DNA of 64,000 nt from Candidatus Thiothrix sulfatifontis (GTDB taxonomy: Bacteria; Pseudomonadota; Gammaproteobacteria; Thiotrichales; Thiotrichaceae): contig CP094685.1 of assembly GCA_022828425.1 (NCBI GenBank), forward strand, positions 310,001 through 374,000. The letters are read 5' to 3'. The position numbers were made by a program, and so were the translations under genes. A model generated the notes under the pieces. The model was not told where the DNA came from. It saw only the letters and a list, made by a program, of their open reading frames with translations, and ran no database searches. Every line of letters begins with the position of its first letter. The stretch's first letter is position 1. Shown in pieces: positions 44,124 through 54,402 of this stretch.

Positions 44124-44751
44124 GCTGCAATGCCTCCACCCACTGGCACAGATGCGCCAACATCGCCGTTTTGTAACCACTCTGGGCGCAGGTTTGTAAA
44201 CGGACAGCATCAAGATTGTACAAATCGCTTTCCTCCAACCGCAAATTTTCCAACAGGTAGTCTTGCATGGCACTGACCGACTGAATCCGCAGTCCGGGGG
44301 TAGCCACCAGCACATCACACAGGGCTTTTTCCGGGGTAGCCGCCATGAACGCCACATCCCCTTCCTGCACAAAGGTCAAACCAACGGCGTAATAGCGTGC
44401 CGGAATCGCGGCATAACTGAACCTGCCCAACGCGGTGCTGACATGGCGGGAACGTTCCAAACACATGGAGGTAACCTCTTCCACCCGTTCGGTCATCCAG
44501 CCGTAATACGCCAGCATCCACTCGCGGGAAACGTAGCTGGGGCCATGCAAGTGATTGGCAGCCAAGCCGCGAGACACAGACCAAGCCGCCTTGCCACCCA
44601 AGGTGTACAAGCCTTTTTTCAACGGCAGCAGCTCGGCTTTAGCCAGCATTTCGCTGATTTTGTCGTTCGGGCGAGCGTAATCCTTCAACAGGGCGGTGAG
44701 GGTTGAATGATTGAAAATGTGACCTTGCCGGGGGATTTGTACGCTGTTCAT
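44116..44751 (-). CDS. AbiEi-like antitoxin / transcriptional regulator
   Basis: 211 residues from MNSVQIPRQGHIFNHSTLTA. The N-terminal winged-helix-like region (about 10-60, PLKKGLYTLGG) precedes the antitoxin domain with GPSYVSREWMLAYYGWMTER and a C-terminal ATPEKALCDVLV segment found in AbiEi families. It neutralises the AbiEii-like toxin (type IV antitoxin) and represses its own promoter through DNA inverted repeats in studied systems; a candidate operator lies just upstream. Confidence 0.87.
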   Translation of the reverse strand: MNSVQIPRQGHIFNHSTLTALLKDYARPNDKISEMLAKAELLPLKKGLYTLGGKAAWSVSRGLAANHLHGPSYVSREWMLAYYGWMTERVEEVTSMCLERSRHVSTALGRFSYAAIPARYYAVGLTFVQEGDVAFMAATPEKALCDVLVATPGLRIQSVSAMQDYLLENLRLEESDLYNLDAVRLQTCAQSGYKTAMLAHLCQWVEALQHD

Positions 44752-44758
44752 GCTGATG

Positions 44759-44798
44759 ATTATAGTCAATTTTGAGAGCTTAGTCGGATTATTTCCGA
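44759..44798 (-). promoter_or_regulatory. Candidate promoter and operator of the AbiE pair
   Basis: On the minus strand a perfect TATAAT (44759-44764) ends only about 7 nt before the antitoxin ATG, so the mRNA would be nearly leaderless. The inverted repeat TCGGA-N5-TCCGA (44784-44798) overlaps the -35 position, whose match to consensus is poor. That placement suits autorepression by AbiEi. Confidence 0.45.
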
Positions 44799-44904
44799 TT
44801 ATCATTACAAATTTGACTCAAAGTGTCGCCACTCGCAGATCAGTAACTCCGTTTTACATGGTTTTTTGGCGTTAGCGACTCCATTTTTCCGACTCGCACA
44901 ACAC

Positions 44905-46317
44905 TCATGCTCCACTCCGATACGCCCGAAACATCCCCTGCTGCAACCGCGCCACCACCTCACAAGCCCCCTTCAAATGATTACGCTCCAACGCCGACAA
45001 ACTCGCCAGCGGCAACGCATTATCCGGCTTCACCTCCGCCTGTACCTGCCGTGACTGATGCTGCAAACGCAAGCGGCTAATCACTTCCAACGCTTCCAAC
45101 AATTCCCCCACGTCATCACGGTTCAACGCCCCCGTCTCCGCCAAGGCTTGCAAACGTTCCACCGTATTCACCGGAGGCAAACCGTGCGCCAATGCGTACA
45201 CCCGTGCCAAATCAATTACCGGCACAACGCCACGTTTTTTCAAGTCGATGACTTTCTCGCCCGCTGCATTGCGTTCACTGGCAAAGCCACCCCAAAAGTT
45301 TAGCGGAGGCTGAAAAGTTTGCGCGTTTTCTGCCAGCAAATGTTGGAATAGACTGCTATTGCGGCTACGCCCCAGCAAGTCATCACGCAACCGCAGCCAC
45401 AAGCTGTCATCGCCATAAGTGCAGCGCAGGTCGAAAAATATAGTGGCATTCACCAGCGCCTGCGGTTCCGGCGTATCAATCCACTGGCGGAAATACTCGC
45501 GCCACACGTGCAGCGGTTGCCGCCATTGCGGATTGCTTGCCATGATATTGCCGGGGCAATACACATACCCACGCGCCGCCAGCCCGTCGCTGACAAAGTG
45601 CGCCACTTGCTGGAAATAGCTGTCGTGCAGTTCCGCCACGAAACTGTCATCCAGAATCATCGCGTTATCTTGATCGGTGTGAATGGTTTGCTCATGCCGC
45701 CCCATCGAACCAGCAACGATGAAAGCGTAGGGAATGGGCGGTGCGCCAAAACGGTTTTCCGCGAGTGTCAGCAGGCGATGCACAATTTCCTGACCGACCA
45801 GACTGAGGGAATGCGCACTATCGCAGGCAGGCGTACCGTTTTGCACCATGCGCACCAAGGCAGGCGGCAAATGTTGACTGAGGCGTGACAGGGTTGCCAC
45901 ATCCGCCGCGACGTGGATGTCGCCAATCAGCCAAGCGGCGTTGTAATCGTATTGCCGCAACAGATCGAACGCCGACACAATACCAAAACTGCCATCCGCC
46001 AGCCGCACCAGAATATGGCGAATATTGCGCCGTGCCATCAGCAGCAGCGCGGCGGATGCGGTTTCAGAAGCATCAACCACCAGCGGTTGGCTAGTCATAA
46101 TGTCGCCCACTGGCGTTGTCGGCTCAAGCTCGGCAGCCAACACCCGTGTGCGCAAATCCATATCCGTGACCACGCCTTGCAGCTTACCAGATGCGTCCAA
46201 CACCAGCGCAGCACGGCTTGCCGCCTGCGTCATGCGGGCAGCCACCGTGCGAATCGTGTCACTGCCTGCCACCGTCAGCGCAGGGCAAGCAAATTCCGTC
46301 AGGTGGGCATGTAACAC
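44905..46317 (-). CDS. CBS-pair / DUF294 nucleotidyltransferase-like protein (short paralogue)
   Basis: 470 residues from GTG 46317, which has GGAGGA nine nt upstream. It carries two CBS motifs (LQGVVTDMDLRTRVLAAELE and LLLMARRNIRHILVRLADGS), then a DUF294 nucleotidyltransferase-like domain with FIVAGSMGRHEQTIHTDQDN (GS..R.E...TDQDN active motif), and a C-terminal DUF335-like helical region (DLKKRGVVPVIDLARVYALA). It resembles the GlnD-like N-terminal transferase. It lacks the cyclic-nucleotide domain of its neighbour. Similar genes accompany CrbS-type transporter-kinases elsewhere. Confidence 0.87.
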   Translation of the reverse strand: MLHAHLTEFACPALTVAGSDTIRTVAARMTQAASRAALVLDASGKLQGVVTDMDLRTRVLAAELEPTTPVGDIMTSQPLVVDASETASAALLLMARRNIRHILVRLADGSFGIVSAFDLLRQYDYNAAWLIGDIHVAADVATLSRLSQHLPPALVRMVQNGTPACDSAHSLSLVGQEIVHRLLTLAENRFGAPPIPYAFIVAGSMGRHEQTIHTDQDNAMILDDSFVAELHDSYFQQVAHFVSDGLAARGYVYCPGNIMASNPQWRQPLHVWREYFRQWIDTPEPQALVNATIFFDLRCTYGDDSLWLRLRDDLLGRSRNSSLFQHLLAENAQTFQPPLNFWGGFASERNAAGEKVIDLKKRGVVPVIDLARVYALAHGLPPVNTVERLQALAETGALNRDDVGELLEALEVISRLRLQHQSRQVQAEVKPDNALPLASLSALERNHLKGACEVVARLQQGMFRAYRSGA

Positions 46318-46345
46318 ACCAGCGGCTCTCCTCCAGTGGGTTATC

Positions 46346-48217
46346 TTATCTAAACTTATCCGCCTGATAGCGGGTTGCCATGCTGTCTTGCATGGTCGAA
46401 ATCACCTCAAACGCATCTTTCAAATGGCGACGTTCCAGTGCTGACAGCTCTTCGGGCGGCATGTGGTTATTGGGTTTGTGTCCGTTTTCGATTTGCTTGG
46501 CTTGATGCTGCAAGCGTACCATGCTGATGAACTCGAACGCATCGCGCACATCTTCCACGGTAGAACGGGTGATCGTCCCCGCTTCCGCAATTGCCTCCAA
46601 CCGTTCCCACGTATTGATCGGCGTAAGCCCTGCCGCCAACGCATACAGCCGCGCCATGTCGATAACTGGTACAACCCCGCGCTTCTTCATGTCCATCCCT
46701 TTTTCGGCGCTGCTGTCTTTGCTGTCTTTATCGAGCACGAAGCCACGGAAGAAACCAATCGGCGGTTTGTGGCTCAAGGCATTGCCCGCCATAAACGCTT
46801 GGAACAGGGTGCTGGCTTTGGTTTTTCTCAGAACCTCTTCCTGCAAACGGGTTAGCAAACTGGCATCCCCATGCAAGCAGCGCAGGTCGAAGAAAATGCT
46901 GGCATACATCAACGCCATCGGTTCGGGCTTATTGATCCACGTCTCAAAATAGCCACGCCACACCGACAACGGTTGCCGCCACTGGTCATTGGTCGCCATC
47001 ACATTGCCGGGGCAATAAATGTAACCGCACGCATCCAACCCGTCGCTCACGACTTTCGCTATCTGCCGGAAATACTCGCCGTGTTGCGCTTCGTTGTAGT
47101 CATCCGACACAATCATGCCGTTATCTTGGTCAGAATGCGCGGTTTGTTCACGCCGCGCCATCGAACCCGCCACAATGAAGGCATACGGCACGGGTGGTGC
47201 GCCGAATTTTTCTTCTGCCATCACCAATAAACGCCGCGCAATCGCTTGCCCAACAGCGGTGACGGACTGCCCAATATCGTTGGCAGGCAGGCTTTGTTTC
47301 ACCAAGCTCACTAACATTTGCGGCAAGTTTTTGCTGAGTTCTGCCAAGCGTGCCACGTCTTTGGCAGCGAAAATATCCCCGACCAAATACACGGCGCTAT
47401 TGCTTTGGGTGCGCAATAAATCGCTGGCAGAGACGACGCCGACTACATCGCCATTATCCACCACCGGCAAGTGGCGAATATTACGCCGTGACATCAGCAA
47501 CAAGGCTTCGGAGGCTTGATCGCGTGGTGTTAATGTGAGTGGGTTAAGAGTCATAATGTCAGCAATTGGCGCATTCACGCTGCGGTCTTCAGCCACCACA
47601 CGCTTGCGGAAATCCACATCAGTGACAATGCCGCACAAGCTGCCGTCTTCGCCCGTTACCATCACGGTTTGGGTATCGAATTCGTTCATCTGTTGCGCAA
47701 CTTGCTGGATGCTATCGCTCTTGCCCACCAACATCGGCAGCTTCATCAAATCACGCACATGCATGGCAACTAACGCCAAGCCGTCACTGCCACGGATTTC
47801 CTGAAGTGCATTGCGTAAACGTTCCGGCTTGCGCTCGGCGAAATAGTGACGTACCCGCTCAAAGCGTTCCAGTAAGGACAAAAACAGCTCACCCGGCACG
47901 GCATACAGCAAGGTGTCTTCGATCGCTCGCACCGTCATGCTGACCTTGCCGCCACGCATCACCGAACGGTAGCCGACCCAATCGCCATCGCCGAAACGCC
48001 CGTACCAATCACCGCTTTCCAGCAAGACATCCACCGCCCCAGCGCGGATTAGAAACGCGACGGTATTTTCTGCGCCAATGCTCAACACATCCGTTCCTTG
48101 CGGGATACGCTGGATTTGCACGGCACGCGCCAACGCATCCAACTCAACGGCGGGAAGCTCAGTTAATGGGGGGCATTTCGCCAAATAATCACGGATTGCA
48201 AGCTGTTCAACGTCCAT
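46346..48217 (-). CDS. Cyclic-nucleotide-binding / CBS / DUF294 nucleotidyltransferase-like protein
   Basis: 623 residues from MDVEQLAIRDYLAKCPP, with GAGGA upstream. Domains in order: a cNMP-binding-like domain (about 10-140, VAFLIRAGAVDVLLESGDWY), a CBS pair (VTDVDFRKRVVAEDRSVNAP, LLLMSRRNIRHLPVVDN), the DUF294 transferase core FIVAGSMARREQTAHSDQDN, and a DUF335-like C-terminus. It is probably a protein-modifying nucleotidyltransferase controlled by adenine nucleotides. The shorter paralogue follows after 28 nt, so they form one operon. Confidence 0.9.
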   Translation of the reverse strand: MDVEQLAIRDYLAKCPPLTELPAVELDALARAVQIQRIPQGTDVLSIGAENTVAFLIRAGAVDVLLESGDWYGRFGDGDWVGYRSVMRGGKVSMTVRAIEDTLLYAVPGELFLSLLERFERVRHYFAERKPERLRNALQEIRGSDGLALVAMHVRDLMKLPMLVGKSDSIQQVAQQMNEFDTQTVMVTGEDGSLCGIVTDVDFRKRVVAEDRSVNAPIADIMTLNPLTLTPRDQASEALLLMSRRNIRHLPVVDNGDVVGVVSASDLLRTQSNSAVYLVGDIFAAKDVARLAELSKNLPQMLVSLVKQSLPANDIGQSVTAVGQAIARRLLVMAEEKFGAPPVPYAFIVAGSMARREQTAHSDQDNGMIVSDDYNEAQHGEYFRQIAKVVSDGLDACGYIYCPGNVMATNDQWRQPLSVWRGYFETWINKPEPMALMYASIFFDLRCLHGDASLLTRLQEEVLRKTKASTLFQAFMAGNALSHKPPIGFFRGFVLDKDSKDSSAEKGMDMKKRGVVPVIDMARLYALAAGLTPINTWERLEAIAEAGTITRSTVEDVRDAFEFISMVRLQHQAKQIENGHKPNNHMPPEELSALERRHLKDAFEVISTMQDSMATRYQADKFR

Positions 48218-48299
48218 CGCACCAGTCCTCACGGCATTAATTTGTGCAAAGCAGCATAGCACGGCGACAGCTAGGCTTTTTTGATTTATAGCAAGGATG

Positions 48300-49283
48300 T
48301 TATAGCAAGGAAATGACCTGTTGCGGGGTAATCTTTTTCAGGCAATCCAGATGCCCCAGCGGGCATTCGCGTTTGAAGCATGGGCTGCACGGCAAGCCAA
48401 GGTAGAGGATTTGCGCTTTGTCACTCAACGGCGGGGTATAAGTCGGGTCGGAAGAGCCATACACGGCAATCACGGGTGTGCCGAGTGCGGCAGCAACGTG
48501 CATCAAGCCAGAATCATTGCTGACCACCTGATCAGCTTGTGCGAGTAAACCCAGCACTTCCTGTAGGCTGGTTTTGCCAGCAAGGTCTTGGCAGACGGGG
48601 GAATTTACAGCGGCGGCGATTTGCGCGGTGACGGGGGCATCTTTGGCAGAGCCGAGTAGGATCACTTGACCGCCTTGGGCGATGTAGTGCTGGGCGACTT
48701 CGGCGTAATAGTCGGCAGGCCAGCGTTTGGCAGCACCGTATTCTGCACCGGGGCAGAGGGCTAGAAGCGACCCTTCGACTACGCTCAGGGAGCGGGTGGG
48801 AGTGAGGTGTGGCGGCTGAATCTTTGGTGGTAACGGGGCATCCTTCGCCAACCCCAACGCCACAAACCGTTGCACCGTCATCGTCAACACGGTTTTATCC
48901 ATAGGGCGAATATCATTCAGCAAGCCGTAGCGCATTTCGCCCTTAAACCCCGTGCGTACCGGAATGTTTGCCCAAAACGGCACGAGCGCGGCTTTCAGCG
49001 AACGCGGCAACACAATCGCCCAATCATACGCATTCGCCCGCAAACGTTTGCCCAATTGGTAACGCTTACCCAATGCCAATTCGCCATGCTGCAACGGCAT
49101 TTCAATGGCAGCGCGGACTTCGGGCATTGCCGCCAAAATCGGCTTGCTCCACGCAGGTGCAAGCACATCAATTTGCAAATCGGGGAAACGGTGTTTCAGC
49201 GCCATAAACAGGCTTTGTGCCATCACCGTATCGCCGACCCACGAAGGGCCGACGATCAGGCAACGTTGGGGGGAAAACGCCAT
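48300..49283 (-). CDS. waaF: ADP-heptose:LPS heptosyltransferase II
   Basis: 327 residues from MAFSPQRCLIVGPSWVGDTV. It adds the second heptose to the LPS inner core. The GT9 fold shows CLIVGPSWVGDTVMAQSL, ALCPGAEYGAAKRWPADYYA, and the nucleotide-sugar site QVVSNDSGLMHVAAALGTPV. The insertion TRSLSVVEGS near residue 170 is encoded by a palindromic repeat (48771-48790) and lies in a loop before the second Rossmann domain. It begins 5 nt after the zinc-finger gene. The protein looks intact. Confidence 0.92.
   Translation of the reverse strand: MAFSPQRCLIVGPSWVGDTVMAQSLFMALKHRFPDLQIDVLAPAWSKPILAAMPEVRAAIEMPLQHGELALGKRYQLGKRLRANAYDWAIVLPRSLKAALVPFWANIPVRTGFKGEMRYGLLNDIRPMDKTVLTMTVQRFVALGLAKDAPLPPKIQPPHLTPTRSLSVVEGSLLALCPGAEYGAAKRWPADYYAEVAQHYIAQGGQVILLGSAKDAPVTAQIAAAVNSPVCQDLAGKTSLQEVLGLLAQADQVVSNDSGLMHVAAALGTPVIAVYGSSDPTYTPPLSDKAQILYLGLPCSPCFKRECPLGHLDCLKKITPQQVISLL
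48771..48790. repeat. Palindromic repeat inside waaF
   Basis: CCCTTCGACTACGCTCAGGG. The 16-nt core matches the intergenic elements at 43217-43267 (identical to one, one mismatch to the other). Read on the minus strand in the waaF frame it encodes Leu-Ser-Val-Val-Glu-Gly. Confidence 0.8.
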
Positions 49284-49288
49284 GGCGT

Positions 49289-49495
49289 TTAGTCGATCAA
49301 ACGGTAAAGCGTACCGCAGTATGGGCAACGAGCCGTTTTATCGGGGCTATTCTCAATCGCTAACGATGCACGCGGGTGCGAACACCACAACGCAGTGACA
49401 TCGGTGGGGCAACTCAAGGGTAAATCTTGACGTTTCACCACCACTTCGCGGGTGTCATTCAAACGTTGGTAATCAGCAATACTCGGTGCAGACAT
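49289..49495 (-). CDS. Small zinc-finger (zf-CHCC-type) protein
   Basis: 68 residues from MSAPSIADYQRLNDTREVVV, with GAGAGG four nt before the ATG. Candidate ligands are Cys in LSCPTD, CSHPR, and the C-terminal pair in RCPYCGTLYRLID. This fits the zf-CHCC domain shared with the mitochondrial complex I subunit NDUFS6. In bacteria such proteins commonly sit between ilvE and waaF, as here. It is a soluble zinc protein of unknown role. Confidence 0.85.
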   Translation of the reverse strand: MSAPSIADYQRLNDTREVVVKRQDLPLSCPTDVTALWCSHPRASLAIENSPDKTARCPYCGTLYRLID

Positions 49496-49515
49496 ACAAC
49501 CTCTCTCACCATTCG

Positions 49516-50436
49516 TTAAACAAAGGTCAGCCAATCGCGGTATTTTTCGGAGCGCCCATGCACAATATCCAAATACAGGGATTGCAATTGTTCCGTAATC
49601 GGGCCGCGTGAGCCTGAACCAATGGCGCGACGATCCAATTCACGAATCGGGGTCACTTCCGCCGCTGTGCCGGTGAAGAATGCTTCATCTGCCATGTACA
49701 CTTCGTCACGGCTAATGCGCTTTTCGCGGACTTCATAGCCCAAATCACGCGCCAGTGTGATCACGGTTTTACGGGTAATCCCATCCAGTGCCGCCGTCAG
49801 TTCAGGGGTGTACAGGACACCTTCTTTGATCAAAAAGAAGTTTTCCGCGCTGCCTTCAGACACAAAACCGTCCACGTCCAGCAACAAGGCTTCGTCATAA
49901 CCGTCGTCTAACGCTTCACGCAACGCCAGCATGGAATTCATGTAATTGCCGTTGGCTTTCGCCTTGCACATGGTGACATTGACGTGGTGGCGGTTGAAGG
50001 AAGAGGTCTTGATGCGAATCCCTTTTTCCATGTTTTCCGCGCCGAGGTAAGAACCCCATGTCCACGCGGCGACCATTGCGTGGGTTTCCAGATTGTCGGC
50101 ACGCAGACCCATGCCTTCCGACCCGTAAAAACACATCGGGCGGATGTAAGCGGAATCCAGATTATTATCACGCACGGACGCGCATTGCGCTGCATTGAGC
50201 TGCTCTTTGCTGTAAGGCATCGCCATTCGCATGATTTTGGCAGAATTAAACAGGCGGTTAGTGTGATCTTGCAAGCGGAAAATCGCCGTGCCTTGGTCAG
50301 TCTTATACGCCCGCACACCTTCAAAAACACCCATGCCATAATGCAGGGTATGGGTTAAGACGTGGGTTTTGGCTTCGCGCCAAGGCACCATTTCGCCGTC
50401 CAGCCAGATCAGGCCATCGCGGTCAGACATCGACAT
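49516..50436 (-). CDS. ilvE: Branched-chain amino acid aminotransferase
   Basis: PLP-dependent fold-type IV transaminase for Val, Leu and Ile synthesis. 306 residues: IWLDGEMVPWREAKTHVLTH, YGMGVFEGVRAYKTDQGTA, the PLP lysine region KAKANGNYMNSMLAL, and EGSAENFFLIKEGVLYTPEL followed by GITRKTVITLA. GGAGA precedes the MSMSD start. It heads the ilvE-zinc finger-waaF group. Confidence 0.97.
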   Translation of the reverse strand: MSMSDRDGLIWLDGEMVPWREAKTHVLTHTLHYGMGVFEGVRAYKTDQGTAIFRLQDHTNRLFNSAKIMRMAMPYSKEQLNAAQCASVRDNNLDSAYIRPMCFYGSEGMGLRADNLETHAMVAAWTWGSYLGAENMEKGIRIKTSSFNRHHVNVTMCKAKANGNYMNSMLALREALDDGYDEALLLDVDGFVSEGSAENFFLIKEGVLYTPELTAALDGITRKTVITLARDLGYEVREKRISRDEVYMADEAFFTGTAAEVTPIRELDRRAIGSGSRGPITEQLQSLYLDIVHGRSEKYRDWLTFV

Positions 50437-50546
50437 TGCTCATCTCCACAGATCAAAATCAAACAACAAAGCATACACTTCGCGTTTCATTGTTGCCAGT
50501 CCGTGCAGCCTACTGCGATGCAAAAAGAAGCCGCCCGCGTACTGCT

Positions 50547-51392
50547 TTACGATAAACCTTTGAAAACAGAGAAATCCTGCACCGGCTTTGCCCAACCTTG
50601 CCCACGTGAAATGCCTGCCGGTATCCGCGCATTGCGCTGATAACCCACCGCTTGTGGGGCTGCCTGCGCTTGTTGAACGGGGTATGCCTGCGCCCCCCGG
50701 TAATCACGCATGATTTTCGCCACATAATTTTGGGTTTCACGAAAAGGCGGAATGCCTTTGTGCTTGTGTACTGCACCGGGGCCCGCATTGTAAGCCGCTA
50801 ACGCCAGCGCCACATTCCCATTAAAGGTGCGCAATTGTTCTGCCAAATATTTCACGCCACCTTGGATATTCTGATGCGGGTCCCAAGCGTTAGCGACGCC
50901 CATCATATCCGCCGTGCCGGGCATCAATTGCATTAAACCCATCGCCCCCACCCGTGAACGCGCACCGGGGTTAAAGCAGGATTCTTGTTTCATCAACGCA
51001 ATCACCAGATTTTCATCCACACCGTAAGCGCGCGCATGAGTACGAATAGAATCCAGATGCGGCAACATTTTACGCTCTAATTGTGCGGCGTTTTGCGAGC
51101 CACAATGCCCGCGCGTACTTCCCATATTAACGGGTGCCAACGCGTTAGCCGAGTAATTCGCTACCTTGGGTAAAGCTGACGGTCTTGATGATTTTTTTTG
51201 CGGTGCGCCGTACTTTGCAACCAATTTATATTTGTTGCCTTTTTTCGGCGTATTGGTCAACCAACGTGTACCGTCTTTATCAACGTAAGTGTAAACAGCC
51301 GCTTCCGCCGACTCACTGTGTACTACCGCACTACATAGTACAGACAATACAACCAGACCACTGACTTGGCTTGATTTGTTTGGGGTTTTCAT
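50547..51392 (-). CDS. Lytic transglycosylase (SLT domain) with DUF4124-like N-terminus
   Basis: 281 residues from ATG 51392; a GTG three codons upstream is possible. A signal peptide ([21 protein letters not shown]) is followed by a DUF4124-like segment, [20 protein letters not shown]. The SLT domain has the catalytic Glu in [20 protein letters not shown] then [16 protein letters not shown], and [20 protein letters not shown]. It cleaves peptidoglycan glycan strands in the periplasm. A Gln/Ala-rich tail follows. Confidence 0.93.
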   Translation of the reverse strand: MKTPNKSSQVSGLVVLSVLCSAVVHSESAEAAVYTYVDKDGTRWLTNTPKKGNKYKLVAKYGAPQKKSSRPSALPKVANYSANALAPVNMGSTRGHCGSQNAAQLERKMLPHLDSIRTHARAYGVDENLVIALMKQESCFNPGARSRVGAMGLMQLMPGTADMMGVANAWDPHQNIQGGVKYLAEQLRTFNGNVALALAAYNAGPGAVHKHKGIPPFRETQNYVAKIMRDYRGAQAYPVQQAQAAPQAVGYQRNARIPAGISRGQGWAKPVQDFSVFKGLS

Positions 51393-51503
51393 TATTACCA
51401 CTTCTTGTTTTTATAGACACTATATAAGAAATCTATTTTCACTATACCCCGCTGTTTTCAGGCGTGTCTAGCGGGGTGTGACGAGTGGTAATATCGAGAA
51501 GAT

Positions 51504-51884
51504 TTAATGCAAAACGCGCGGATCCACTAAACGAAACGGGGCAATAATCGCATCAAAATGCTCACCATCATCGGCTACCATTTGATAAGCACCCTGCATC
51601 ACGCCCAGTGGCGTATCCAGAATCGTGCCACTGGTATAACGAAACCCCTCGCCCGGTTGCAAGTAAGGTTGCTCACCGACCACGCCATCACCGCGCACTT
51701 CTTGAGTACGGCCTTCGGCATCCGAAATCACCCAGTGCCGGGTCAACAATTTGGCAGGAATACTGCCTTGATTCACCATCGTCACGGTGTACGCAAACAC
51801 GTAACGCGACAGTTCCGGGTTAGATTCTTTTTCGATGAAATGAGACTCCACCGACACTTGAATATTGTAACGCTCGCTATCCAT
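51504..51884 (-). CDS. apaG: ApaG (DUF525) protein
   Basis: 126 residues of the ApaG beta-sandwich fold: SRYVFAYTVTMVNQGSIPAK, LLTRHWVISDAEGRTQEVRG, GVVGEQPYLQPGEGFRYTSG. Of two adjacent ATGs the second (51884) has GGGAG at six nt and is chosen. Function unclear; it is linked to cobalt and magnesium phenotypes and is often next to apaH, but here it follows proB. Confidence 0.93.
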   Translation of the reverse strand: MDSERYNIQVSVESHFIEKESNPELSRYVFAYTVTMVNQGSIPAKLLTRHWVISDAEGRTQEVRGDGVVGEQPYLQPGEGFRYTSGTILDTPLGVMQGAYQMVADDGEHFDAIIAPFRLVDPRVLH

Positions 51885-51972
51885 CATTGACTCCCTTTGT
51901 CTACCAGGCTGCCAGAACATATCCCACCGATCGCGCACACCACAATAAAATCCGACTAAAGCAAGCTTTTCA

Positions 51973-53079
51973 CTATAATAAGACCAAATTATCACGGTGG
52001 ATCAGCTCCAACGCATCCACATAGCCTAGTACTTGCTCAATGGATTTGCTTGGCTGACGTTTAATGCGGTTTGCCTCTTCACTCGAATAATTCACCAATC
52101 CCTTGGCAATCAAGCGCCCGTCATCAGTGACACAACTCACCACCTCACCCCGATCAAACACGCCTTCCACCCGTGTTACTCCGATGGGCAATAAGCTTTT
52201 TCCCGTTTTGAGAACCGCTTCTGCCGCGCCAGCGTCAAGCCACAACGTGCCTTTGGCTGCCAATTGCCCCGCAATCCACTGCTTACGCGCTGCAATCGGT
52301 GCAGCATCCGGCAATAACAGCGTGCCTAACAACTCACCCGTGCGCAGCCGCTCCAACACCAGCGGTTCACGCCCGGAAGCAATCACGGTGGCACAGCCCG
52401 AACGCGCCGCCCGTTGCGCAGCGATTACCTTGGTACGCATTCCGCCGCTGCCGATCAACGTGCCCGCCCCGCCCGCAAATTCCACGTAATCGGGATTGTT
52501 AGCGCGACCCTCAACAATCATCTGCGCATCCGCAAACTTGCGCGGGTCTTTGTCAAACAAGCCGGACTGGTCGGTGAGAATCACCAACACATCCGCTTCG
52601 ACCAGATTCGCCACCATCGCACCCAGCGTATCGTTGTCACCCAAGCGAATTTCCTCAAACGCCACCGTATCATTCTCATTGATCACCGGAATGACTTTGA
52701 GTTCAATCAAGGTGGTTAAGGTGCTACGCGCATTGAGGTAACGGCGACGATTCGCCAAATCGTCATGGGTGAGCAACACTTGCGCGGCATGAAAACCGTG
52801 TTGCTGGAACACCATCTCATAAGCATGAATCAGGCTCATTTGCCCAATCGCTGCCGCCGCCTGCTTTTCAAACAAGGCTTTGGGCTTGGTTTTCCAACCC
52901 ATGCGGCTCATGCCTTCGGCGACTGCGCCGGAAGACACCAACACGATTTCCACACCGGACTGATGCAGGCGAGCCATTTGCCCCGCCCAATCCGCCAAGG
53001 CTTCACGATCCAAGCCTTCGCCATCGCGAGTCAGCAAGGCACTGCCAATTTTAACGACCCAACGCTGGGTCTTGGGCAT
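51973..53079 (-). CDS. proB: Glutamate 5-kinase
   Basis: First enzyme of proline synthesis, phosphorylating glutamate. 368 residues from [20 protein letters not shown]; an in-frame start eight codons earlier overlaps obgE and is an alternative. Motifs: [50 protein letters not shown] and the [13 protein letters not shown] amino acid kinase end. A C-terminal PUA domain ([18 protein letters not shown]) is present. It lies 4 nt after obgE, as in many gammaproteobacteria. Confidence 0.95.
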   Translation of the reverse strand: MPKTQRWVVKIGSALLTRDGEGLDREALADWAGQMARLHQSGVEIVLVSSGAVAEGMSRMGWKTKPKALFEKQAAAAIGQMSLIHAYEMVFQQHGFHAAQVLLTHDDLANRRRYLNARSTLTTLIELKVIPVINENDTVAFEEIRLGDNDTLGAMVANLVEADVLVILTDQSGLFDKDPRKFADAQMIVEGRANNPDYVEFAGGAGTLIGSGGMRTKVIAAQRAARSGCATVIASGREPLVLERLRTGELLGTLLLPDAAPIAARKQWIAGQLAAKGTLWLDAGAAEAVLKTGKSLLPIGVTRVEGVFDRGEVVSCVTDDGRLIAKGLVNYSSEEANRIKRQPSKSIEQVLGYVDALELIHRDNLVLL

Positions 53080-53083
53080 GAAT

Positions 53084-54386
<1,303 letters not shown>

Positions 54387-54402
<16 letters not shown>

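Noticed and set aside
51447..51476. CCCCGCT/AGCGGGG hairpin after apaG
   Set aside because: Loop of 16 nt and no T-run on the minus strand; too weak to call a terminator.
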